Part shown: one piece after another, positions 6,746-13,408 of the stretch
Numbering within the stretch: position 1 is the first letter of the stretch
Layout of the letters: every line of letters starts with the position of its first letter
Origin: Methylotenera_A sp031369365
GTDB lineage: Bacteria > Pseudomonadota > Gammaproteobacteria > Burkholderiales > Methylophilaceae
Length of the DNA stretch: 13,408 nucleotides
Assembly: GCA_031369365.1 (NCBI GenBank)
Contig: JANMOP010000096.1
Location: 1 to 13,408, forward strand
Reading direction: 5' to 3'
Position numbers and translations under genes: made by a program
The notes under the pieces: model-generated
What the model saw: only the letters and a program-made list of their open reading frames with translations
What the model was told of the DNA's origin: nothing
The model's database searches: none

Positions 6746-9514
6746 ATGCTTACACTTGAAAAATTGCTATCTGAAAGCCACGCCGAAACTAGCTTCGCGG
6801 CGGGTGTGCAACGTGTATTAGATTGCAGTTTGTTTGCAGCGCGACTATTGGCAAAAGATGCCTTAATACTGGATGATTTGCTAGAAAATCATGCAAAAAC
6901 CTATTTAACCGCCGACATGCAAGATTTTTTAAACGCAGCAAAAATAATTGATGAAGTTTCGCTTAAAAAAGCATTGCGACAACTACGCCAGCGAGTGATT
7001 TTGCGCCTGATGTACCGCGATTTAAATGGATTGGCAGACTTAGTCGAGGTAATGCAAACCACCACCAGCTTGGCAGAAATCGCCATTCAAAGTGCGGTTA
7101 AGTTTAATTCGGAATGGCTGCATGTCGATAAAGACGTGCCTTGCAGCTTTGTAGTGGTTGGTATGGGCAAGTTGGGCGGAGCAGAGTTAAACGTATCTTC
7201 TGACGTGGATTTGATTTTTGCTTTTGATACCGATAAAAATTGGTCAGAGGACTTGAGTGAGCAAGATTTTTATAATCAACTCGGTAAAAAAGTGATTGCG
7301 GCATTGAATGAGGTGACCGAAGACGGCTTTGTATTTCGCGTGGATATGCGCTTGCGGCCGTTTGGTAACGAGGGCGTATTGGTGCCAAATTTGGACGCGC
7401 TAGAAGATTATTACCAAAACAATGGTCGTGAATGGGAGCGTTATGCTTGGATTAAAGGCCGCGTCATTACTGGCTCGCAGCTTGGTGTGGATAAACATTT
7501 AAAACCATTTGTGTTTAGAAAATATCTCGATTATGGCGCGATAAATAGCATGCGCGAGTTAAAACTGCAAATTCATAGAGACGTGAATATTAAAGGCAAA
7601 CACGACGATATTAAGCTGGGTCGTGGTGGTATTCGCGAGATAGAATTTATCGCACAAGTGTTTCAATTAATTCGCGGTGGACAAGATGCCAGCTTACAAA
7701 TTAAATCAACTTTACAAGTATTAAAATTATTAAAAAACAAAGGCTTATTGTCAGAAAAAACTGTATCTGAACTGACCCAAGCTTATGTATTTTTACGCAA
7801 TTTAGAGCACAGGCTCATGTACGTGGACGACGCGCAAACGCAGGATTTGCCCAAAACTGATGAGGCGAAAGCGCGTATTGCAAAAGCCATGAATTATGAA
7901 GGTTGGCCAGCGTTTTTAGCGCAATTAAACCTGCACAGAAAGCACGTACAAGCGCATTTTGACGCGACTTTTAACGAGCAAGCGCAACCTGAAAATCTGT
8001 CTGCAACCTCCGCAACTGCGCCTTGGTTTGATGCGGTTTGGCAGGGCACATTAACAAATGTACAGGCCACAGGATTAGAGCCTCCCAATGCAAGCCTGCA
8101 AGCCCTGTCTAATGCGGGTTATAGCGATGCTTCACAAACATTACAACAATTGCAAATGCTGCGTAATAGCAGCCGCTACCAGCGCCTGCCCGAGTTAAGT
8201 CGCCAGCGCTTTGATACGCTGATGCCGCTGGTGATTAAGCAAGCCAGTTTGGAAACCAACGCTGACGCGGCCTTGTTACGCACGATTAATCTACTGGAAA
8301 ATATTTGTCGTCGCGCCAGTTATTTGGCGCTGTTAGCAGAGTTTCCGCAAGCGCTGCACTTAGTCATTCAGCTATGTGCAGCCAGCCCTTGGTTGGCGCA
8401 GTATTTGGCCGCACACCCGATTTTGCTAGATGAGTTGCTAGATACGCAAAACTTGTACGCTGCACCCGATTTTGCGGCAATGAAACAAACCCTTACGCAG
8501 AAAATGGCGGAATTAGCAGGCGATAGCGAAGCACAGATGAACGCCATGCGCCATTTTAAGCACGCTGCCATCATGCGTTTTGCTGCGCAAGATTTGATTG
8601 TAAAAGCGGGTGCTGGCAAGTTGCCTTTAGAAACCCTATCTGATTATTTAACTGCCTTGGCCGACATTATTTTGCAGGTGAGTTTACCTACCATTTGGCA
8701 AGGTTTAAGCTTTAAACATAGCGCAGAGCCGCAGTTTGCGGTGATTGGTTATGGCAAGCTAGGCAGTAAAGAGCTGGGCTATGTTTCTGATTTGGATATT
8801 ATTTTTTTATACGATGACACAAATGAAAATGCGTCCGAAATCTATTCGCGCTTCGCGCAGCGCATCAGCAGTTGGTTTAACACGCTCACCTCGGCAGGTT
8901 TGTTGTATGAAACTGATTTGCAGTTGCGCCCCGATGGCAACAGTGGCTTGCTGGTGAGCAGTGTTGTGGCTTTTCGCGAATACCAGTTGCATAAAGCTTG
9001 GGCGTGGGAGCATCAAGCACTCACGCGTGCGCGTTTTGTGGCGGGTGATGCCAGTATTGGCAAGGCTTTTGAGCAGATTAGGATTGAGGTTTTAACGCAA
9101 ACTCGAGATGTACAAAAACTGAAAACTGAAGTGATTAATATGCGTGAAAAAATGCACCTATCTCAAAAATCAGGCGCACAATCTTTTGAAGCTGGCATGT
9201 TTGATATAAAACACAGCGTTGGTGGCATTATAGACATAGAGTTTTTGGTGCAATATTTGGTGTTAATTCATGCCCACCAATACCCACAACTCATTAAAAA
9301 CATAGGTAATATTGCACTATTAAAACGGCTGGGTGCGCTACAAATGATAGACCTAGATTTGGCCGAAAAAACTGCAATTGCCTACCGAGAATATAGGCGT
9401 ATGCAACACACGCTCAAACTGCAAGGCGCAACGCATATGCGCGTTGAAATGGGGGCAGTGAGTGAACATGAAAACGCGGTAAAGGCGCTGTGGAATCAAG
9501 TGTTTGCAGACTAA
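6746..9514 (+). CDS. glnE: Bifunctional glutamine synthetase adenylyltransferase / adenylyl-removing enzyme
   Basis: GlnE adds AMP to, or removes it from, glutamine synthetase in response to glutamine and PII. With the ATG at 6746 it has 922 residues (946 in E. coli). Both nucleotidyltransferase halves are present. The N-terminal adenylyl-removase half has GMGKLGGAELNVSSDVDLIF (from about 139), RLRPFGNEGVLV and GRGGIREIEF. The C-terminal adenylyltransferase half has GYGKLGSKELGYVSDLDIIF (from about 668), QLRPDGNSGLLV and SVGGIIDIEF. The GxGKxG and SDxDL signatures are intact in both, so both activities are expected. An in-frame ATG at 6704 would add 14 residues (LHVVNTIYYLKKL), which look like translated leader; neither start has a good SD site. 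It is divergent from acs and converges on the RIO kinase gene across a long palindrome. Confidence 0.96.
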   Translation: MLTLEKLLSESHAETSFAAGVQRVLDCSLFAARLLAKDALILDDLLENHAKTYLTADMQDFLNAAKIIDEVSLKKALRQLRQRVILRLMYRDLNGLADLVEVMQTTTSLAEIAIQSAVKFNSEWLHVDKDVPCSFVVVGMGKLGGAELNVSSDVDLIFAFDTDKNWSEDLSEQDFYNQLGKKVIAALNEVTEDGFVFRVDMRLRPFGNEGVLVPNLDALEDYYQNNGREWERYAWIKGRVITGSQLGVDKHLKPFVFRKYLDYGAINSMRELKLQIHRDVNIKGKHDDIKLGRGGIREIEFIAQVFQLIRGGQDASLQIKSTLQVLKLLKNKGLLSEKTVSELTQAYVFLRNLEHRLMYVDDAQTQDLPKTDEAKARIAKAMNYEGWPAFLAQLNLHRKHVQAHFDATFNEQAQPENLSATSATAPWFDAVWQGTLTNVQATGLEPPNASLQALSNAGYSDASQTLQQLQMLRNSSRYQRLPELSRQRFDTLMPLVIKQASLETNADAALLRTINLLENICRRASYLALLAEFPQALHLVIQLCAASPWLAQYLAAHPILLDELLDTQNLYAAPDFAAMKQTLTQKMAELAGDSEAQMNAMRHFKHAAIMRFAAQDLIVKAGAGKLPLETLSDYLTALADIILQVSLPTIWQGLSFKHSAEPQFAVIGYGKLGSKELGYVSDLDIIFLYDDTNENASEIYSRFAQRISSWFNTLTSAGLLYETDLQLRPDGNSGLLVSSVVAFREYQLHKAWAWEHQALTRARFVAGDASIGKAFEQIRIEVLTQTRDVQKLKTEVINMREKMHLSQKSGAQSFEAGMFDIKHSVGGIIDIEFLVQYLVLIHAHQYPQLIKNIGNIALLKRLGALQMIDLDLAEKTAIAYREYRRMQHTLKLQGATHMRVEMGAVSEHENAVKALWNQVFAD

Positions 9515-9537
9515 CTTCTGCCACAAAACCCTTAATT

Positions 9538-9612
9538 GTCGTTCTGAGCGTAGCGAAAGAATCCAGCTTTAAGGGTCATAGAACTAGATTCTTTCGCTAC
9601 GCTCAGAATGAC
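9538..9612. repeat. 26-bp inverted repeat between converging genes, likely terminator-like
   Basis: The arms 9538-9563 and 9587-9612 pair over 26 bp with a single G-T wobble, around a 23-base loop. The core TTCTGAGCGTAGCGAAAGAA resembles a widespread dispersed repeat that I recall from many unrelated bacterial genomes. It lies 24 bp after the glnE stop and 8 bp before the RIO kinase stop codon, so it is well placed to end transcripts from both strands. No strong T-run follows, so an intrinsic terminator role is not proven. Confidence 0.82.
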
Positions 9613-9620
9613 GGAATGTT

Positions 9621-10490
9621 TTAAGTTTTATTCGCATCTTCCAATCGTGATTCAGCCAATCTTTTTAGCCTTGCACTCTCTTGAAACTCCGCATTTTTAA
9701 TTTCGCGCATTACGCTTTGCATATCCACCGCTTTATTGGTTTCAGCAAAATGGCCTGTTAATGGCGATTCAACTTTCAAATCACCGCGTTCATACAGCGC
9801 CCAAATTTCTTTGGCGTATTGCGTTTTCAAAAGCTCAGGCGCAAATTGGCCAAAGTAATTAGCCAAATTACTCACATCGCGAACCAGCATGTCTTTGGCG
9901 TGGCTATTGCCTGCGGCGTCCACCGCTTGCGGCAGGTCGATAATTACAGGGCCATCGCTGCCCACCAAAATATTAAATTCAGATAAATCGCCATGCACAA
10001 TGCCCGCGCACAACATGCGTACTACTTGTTGAATCAAAAATGCGTGATATTCACGCACGGTTTCTGCGCTTAGCTCAACGTCATTCAAGCGCGGCGCGGC
10101 ATTGCCGTCGTCACCTGTGACTAGCTCCATCAGCAAAACGCCCTCGTAAAAATTATACGGCGTGGGTACGCGCACTCCAGCATTGGCGAGGCGATACAGC
10201 GCATCTACCTCGGCACTTTGCCAAGCCGCTTCTTGCGCCTCGCGGCCGTATTTGCTACCTTTTTGCATGGCGCGCGCTTGGCGGCTATTTTTGGTTTTAC
10301 GGCCTTCGGTATAATCGACACTTTGTCTAAAACTGCGTTTATCTGCCTCTTTATACACTTTGGCGCAACGCACTTCGCCGCCACAAATTACCACAAACAC
10401 CATCGCCTCTTTACCGCTCATTAATTGGCGAGTCACATCGTCGATGAGGCCATCTTCTACTAGCGGTTGCAATCTATGCGGAATTTTCAT
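9621..10490 (-). CDS. RIO1-type atypical serine protein kinase
   Basis: An atypical protein kinase of the RIO family (289 residues). In archaea and eukaryotes RIO kinases and ATPases act in maturation of the small ribosomal subunit; bacterial members are less understood. Motifs in order: a glycine-poor P-loop SGKEA (25-29), matching the STGKEA of RIO1; the ATP-anchoring lysine in CAKVYK (Lys44); the RIO-specific flexible loop (about 50-85, basic, with RKTKNSRQARAMQKGSKYGREAQ); the hinge MELV (121-124); the catalytic loop HGDLSEFN (166-173, Asp168 and Asn173); and the metal-binding IIDLPQAVD (Asp185), the RIO counterpart of DFG. All residues needed for activity are present. The C-terminal 30 residues are charged and helical. 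Its ATG lies 5 bp after the ycaO stop codon, which indicates an operon; GGAAG about 11 bases upstream, inside ycaO, could be its SD. Confidence 0.93.
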   Translation of the reverse strand: MKIPHRLQPLVEDGLIDDVTRQLMSGKEAMVFVVICGGEVRCAKVYKEADKRSFRQSVDYTEGRKTKNSRQARAMQKGSKYGREAQEAAWQSAEVDALYRLANAGVRVPTPYNFYEGVLLMELVTGDDGNAAPRLNDVELSAETVREYHAFLIQQVVRMLCAGIVHGDLSEFNILVGSDGPVIIDLPQAVDAAGNSHAKDMLVRDVSNLANYFGQFAPELLKTQYAKEIWALYERGDLKVESPLTGHFAETNKAVDMQSVMREIKNAEFQESARLKRLAESRLEDANKT

Positions 10491-10495
10491 CTAGT

Positions 10496-12298
10496 TTAAA
10501 ACTTCCAAACCTTGCCATAGGCAGCCAGTAGTTGTTGGTGCATGTTACTGCCCTCCATATTCGCACCTAAATTACCTAGGCCAAGATATTGTTCTTTGCG
10601 GTTGATGAGTTGGTGCGCTTGTTGCAACGACTCTGCGCCATACATTAATTGCAAATTAGCCTCGAAAGCCGCACTGCTATTCATTTCTTCGTTAAGTTGT
10701 ACCATGTTTGAAATGCAGCGGTAGAGTTTTGCGCGTTCCGCCGAAAGTTCGTTAAATTGGGCAATCCACGCACAGCCGTCCAAAATGTCATCAGTTGCGC
10801 CACAAGCCAATGCAGCCAAGGTTTTAAGCTCACCTACGCGCAAATCCACCCACACCGTATTGGCATCCGTACACAGGCCGATGAGCATGGTAACGGGTAA
10901 ATCGTCGGCAATATCTAAATCGAGTAGTATTTTTAATAGCTCGGCAGATTCCTTTTTAGTTAAATCTTGTAATTTCAAAGCATAAGGCCGCACCAAATTG
11001 CCAACCGTGTTATTCGCCCATTCTAGCTCTTCCACAGGGTAGATTTCACTCATGCCTGGCACAAAAATGCGGCAGGCATAAACACCTAAATGCGTGAAAT
11101 CAGCGATGTACATGTCTTTGCCAAGCGCGTGAATCGTATTAACGCAAAAGTGGTAATCCTCTTGAGTGGTGTTGCCAAAGTTCCAATCCACAAATTCATA
11201 ATCGGGCGTGTTGCGTAAAAAATCCCAGCTAATTACACCGCTAGAATCTACAAAATGAATTTCTAAATTTTGGCTGTCGGCGATTTCTTCCATATCAAAG
11301 CCTGGTGCGGCAAAGCCTTTTAAGCCTTCTCCATTTTTGCCAATAGCACGGCCTTGCAGCAGCTCAGTAAGTGCACGCTCTAGCGCCACTTCAAACCTTG
11401 GATGCGCGCCAAAGCTGGCGAAACAGCCTTGATCCTCTGGATGTAATAGTGTGACGCACATGACAGGAAATTGACCGCCCAGCGAGGCATCTTTGACCAA
11501 AATGCCATAGCCTGCATCGCGCAAACCCTTAATGCCCGCTGCGATGCGCGGAAAGCGATTAATAAAGCTTTCAGGCACGTCGGGCAGACAAATGCCTTCG
11601 CGGATAATTTTGTATTTAATGTCGCGCTCAAAAATCTCTGCCAGCGCTTGGGTGCGCGCTTCCATCAGCGTATTTCCTGCGCTCATGCCGTTGCTCACGT
11701 ACAAATTGCCGATTAAATTCACAGGAAAATACGTAACTAACCCATCGCATAAACGTGTGTAAGGGATGGCGCAAATACCGCGCTCTGTATTGCCAGAGTT
11801 TAAATCGATGAGTTGGCTGGCAAGTACCGTGTCTTCTGGGTTATAGAATTTTTGCAGCTCTGGCGTGAGCAACTCTTTTGGCCATTGATCATTTTTCACT
11901 TTAAACCATTGCTCATTCGGATAATGCACAAAGGCTTTATTGGCAATCGTTTCGCCTAAATAAAAATGCGTCCAAAAATAATTGGTACTTAGCCGCTCAA
12001 AATACTCACCCAAGGCACTTGCCCTAGCAGCCAATTGCGACGCGCCTTTGCCATTGGTGAATAAACGTGTGCACTCGCTATCGATGACATGCACCGACCA
12101 AATACCTTCAATTTCATTCAGCCAAGATTGCTCGATTACATGAATGTTTAAAGCCAATAATTTAGCTTGTAAAGTAGCAATAGATGACTCGAGCGAGGCG
12201 TCTTTACTTGGTATAAAGGTTTCGTTACACGGGATAAACATATCGTTTATGCCAGTTTTAGGCGCAATATAGGTTTCAGATGTGATGTTGTTCGTCAT
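10496..12298 (-). CDS. ycaO: YcaO protein, E. coli YcaO type (S12 methylthiotransferase accessory factor)
   Basis: This matches E. coli YcaO along its length, including the C-terminal helical region. YcaO enzymes use ATP to activate amide carbonyls; E. coli YcaO supports RimO-dependent methylthiolation of ribosomal protein S12. ATP-site motifs are intact: PSKDA and SSIA (Lys32 in the 600-residue form), GEYFERLS (from 97), and SNGMSAGNTLMEA with ALAEIFER (about 202-225). The C-terminus lacks the proline-rich PxPxP end of azoline-forming peptide cyclodehydratases, and no precursor peptide or dehydrogenase gene is nearby. The start is uncertain. ATG 12298 is used here; TTG 12346 has a good TAAGG SD (8-base spacing) 16 bp after dhaK; ATG 12241 would fit the E. 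coli start best. The N-terminus ahead of the conserved region is unusually long for either of the longer forms. It probably forms an operon with dhaK and the RIO kinase. Confidence 0.94.
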   Translation of the reverse strand: MTNNITSETYIAPKTGINDMFIPCNETFIPSKDASLESSIATLQAKLLALNIHVIEQSWLNEIEGIWSVHVIDSECTRLFTNGKGASQLAARASALGEYFERLSTNYFWTHFYLGETIANKAFVHYPNEQWFKVKNDQWPKELLTPELQKFYNPEDTVLASQLIDLNSGNTERGICAIPYTRLCDGLVTYFPVNLIGNLYVSNGMSAGNTLMEARTQALAEIFERDIKYKIIREGICLPDVPESFINRFPRIAAGIKGLRDAGYGILVKDASLGGQFPVMCVTLLHPEDQGCFASFGAHPRFEVALERALTELLQGRAIGKNGEGLKGFAAPGFDMEEIADSQNLEIHFVDSSGVISWDFLRNTPDYEFVDWNFGNTTQEDYHFCVNTIHALGKDMYIADFTHLGVYACRIFVPGMSEIYPVEELEWANNTVGNLVRPYALKLQDLTKKESAELLKILLDLDIADDLPVTMLIGLCTDANTVWVDLRVGELKTLAALACGATDDILDGCAWIAQFNELSAERAKLYRCISNMVQLNEEMNSSAAFEANLQLMYGAESLQQAHQLINRKEQYLGLGNLGANMEGSNMHQQLLAAYGKVWKF

Positions 12299-12362
12299 GT
12301 TAAATGCACTTGAGAGAAAGCCTGACAGAATATCATGTGCTGGCAAAAAGCTCGCCTTAAGT

Positions 12363-13373
12363 TTAGCGCCCCCAACGTAAACCCGCCGTATGCACAGGGC
12401 TATCCCAATGTTGTTTCATTTCGTCATCCAACAGGCATAAGGTGATTGACGCGCCCGCCATATCTAGCGCGGTGACGTAATTGCCAACTAGTGATCGCGT
12501 TATTTTAACGCCATGCTGCGTGAATAATTTAGCAGCGGTGTTGTAGATGAGATATAGCTCCATTAGCGGCGTTGCGCCAAAGCCGTTAATCAGCAGCAAG
12601 GCTTCGGTTTTGGCGCTGATATTTTTAGCGGTAAAGTCGGCCAAAATCGCGTCCACACAATCGCTCACAATCGCATCTGCCTCGCGCATGGTCTCGCGTC
12701 TGCGGCCTGGTTCGCCGTGAATGCCCACGCCCATTTCTAGCTCGTTATCAGCAATATCAAAAGTAGGGCGGCCAGCGGCGGGTACAGTGCAGCTACTTAA
12801 GGCCACGCCGATACTGGCCGTGCGAGCATTTACTTTATCGCCAAGTGTTTTGCAGGCTTGCAAATTAGCGCCTGTTTCGGCAAGGCTACCCACGCATTTC
12901 TCCACTATTACCGTGCCAGCAACGCCACGGCGACCTGTGGTGTAGGTGCTGTTGATGACGGCGCAATCGTCGCTTGTTAAAACTGTCGCGTGATCAAACC
13001 GCAACATTTCGCTCGCCATTTCAAAATTCATCACGTCGCCAGAGTAATTTTTAACGATAAATAAAATGCCTTTGTTTGCGTGTACGGCTTCAGCCGCGGC
13101 TAGCATTTGGTCTGGTGTGGGCGAGCTGAAAACATGACCAGGGCAGGCCGCGTCTAACATGCCGTAGCCTATATAGCCCGCGTGTAGCGGCTCATGCCCA
13201 GAGCCGCCGCCAGAGATAACAGCAACTTTGTTTTGCGCTTTTCCCTGATTTTTCTTGGTGCGCGTTAAAAAATTGGGTTCTAGGTGTAAGCTAACTAAAT
13301 CGCTATGCGCGGCAGCAAAACCAGTCAGGCTTTCGACTAATAAATTATCAACTTTATTGATTAATTTTTTCAT
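12363..13373 (-). CDS. dhaK: Dihydroxyacetone kinase subunit DhaK
   Basis: DhaK is the dihydroxyacetone-binding subunit of dihydroxyacetone kinase and holds its substrate covalently on a histidine. It has 336 residues (356 in E. coli). It shows GGGSGHEPLHAGYIG (55-69, with His60), KNYSGDVMNFE (Asp113), TAGRRG-like TGRRG (146-150), SCTVPAAG (194-201) and GVGIHGEPG (215-223), with His219 as the covalent substrate site. The end SPVHTAGLRWGR is the usual DhaK terminus, so there is no fused DhaL domain. DhaK needs DhaL, plus either DhaM (phosphotransferase type) or ATP. No dhaL follows it: the next gene downstream is ycaO, 64 bp from its ATG or 16 bp from its TTG. dhaL may lie upstream, beyond the right edge. 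The 35 bases visible upstream are AT-rich with no clear SD. Confidence 0.96.
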   Translation of the reverse strand: MKKLINKVDNLLVESLTGFAAAHSDLVSLHLEPNFLTRTKKNQGKAQNKVAVISGGGSGHEPLHAGYIGYGMLDAACPGHVFSSPTPDQMLAAAEAVHANKGILFIVKNYSGDVMNFEMASEMLRFDHATVLTSDDCAVINSTYTTGRRGVAGTVIVEKCVGSLAETGANLQACKTLGDKVNARTASIGVALSSCTVPAAGRPTFDIADNELEMGVGIHGEPGRRRETMREADAIVSDCVDAILADFTAKNISAKTEALLLINGFGATPLMELYLIYNTAAKLFTQHGVKITRSLVGNYVTALDMAGASITLCLLDDEMKQHWDSPVHTAGLRWGR

Positions 13374-13408
13374 GTTATTTTTATTTTTTGTACGCGCTTG
13401 CAGACGAT

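Noticed and set aside
9538..9612. Classic rho-independent terminator
   Set aside because: The stem is long but lacks a following T-run on either strand, so it is reported as a repeat with possible terminator function only.
10496..12298. YcaO as part of a ribosomally synthesised azoline peptide (TOMM) cluster
   Set aside because: The sequence follows E. coli YcaO including its C-terminal domain. There is no precursor peptide, E1-like partner, dehydrogenase or exporter nearby, and the PxPxP end is missing.

Overview
The window looks like chromosomal DNA of a Gram-negative proteobacterium of moderate, AT-leaning base composition. GlnE, an E. coli-type YcaO, RF3, a YheS-class ABC-F protein and AMP-forming acetyl-CoA synthetase are all typical of proteobacteria. 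The gene set together with the dispersed intergenic repeats suggests a betaproteobacterium, possibly Methylophilaceae (Methylotenera-like). That placement is inference from general familiarity, not from a search.

Layout, left to right. (1) Plus strand, 2-2075: the C-terminal end of an ABC-F ATPase, a small conserved-looking acidic hypothetical protein, and a probable lipoprotein alpha/beta hydrolase. (2) Converging from the minus strand, 2197-3768: peptide chain release factor 3 (prfC). (3) 3769-4665: about 0.9 kb with no credible gene, filled with repeats. It holds two tandem copies of a composite unit of about 370 bp, each ending in a three-type hexamer array, plus a degenerate third remnant. 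(4) Minus strand, 4666-6654: acetyl-CoA synthetase (acs), divergent from glnE (6746-9514, plus strand). (5) A long palindrome, 9538-9612, separates glnE from a converging minus-strand cluster dhaK > ycaO > RIO kinase (13373 down to 9621). ycaO and the kinase are only 5 bp apart, and dhaK and ycaO are closely spaced.

Functional themes. Four of the nine genes concern the ribosome or belong to families with ribosomal roles: ABC-F/YheS, RF3, YcaO (linked in E. coli to S12 methylthiolation) and a RIO kinase. The others serve central metabolism: acetate activation, control of glutamine synthetase by adenylylation, and dihydroxyacetone phosphorylation. No phage, transposase, CRISPR, tRNA or rRNA gene was seen.

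The most notable non-coding signal is a 48-bp double hairpin present in both copies of the tandem unit. The two copies differ at ten positions. Six of these are in stems and form three fully compensated base pairs; the other four are all in loops. This pattern points to structure being maintained, as RNA or single-stranded DNA, in an element that is easily misannotated as protein-coding. The most testable gene-level idea is a functional link between YcaO and the RIO kinase on the 30S subunit.
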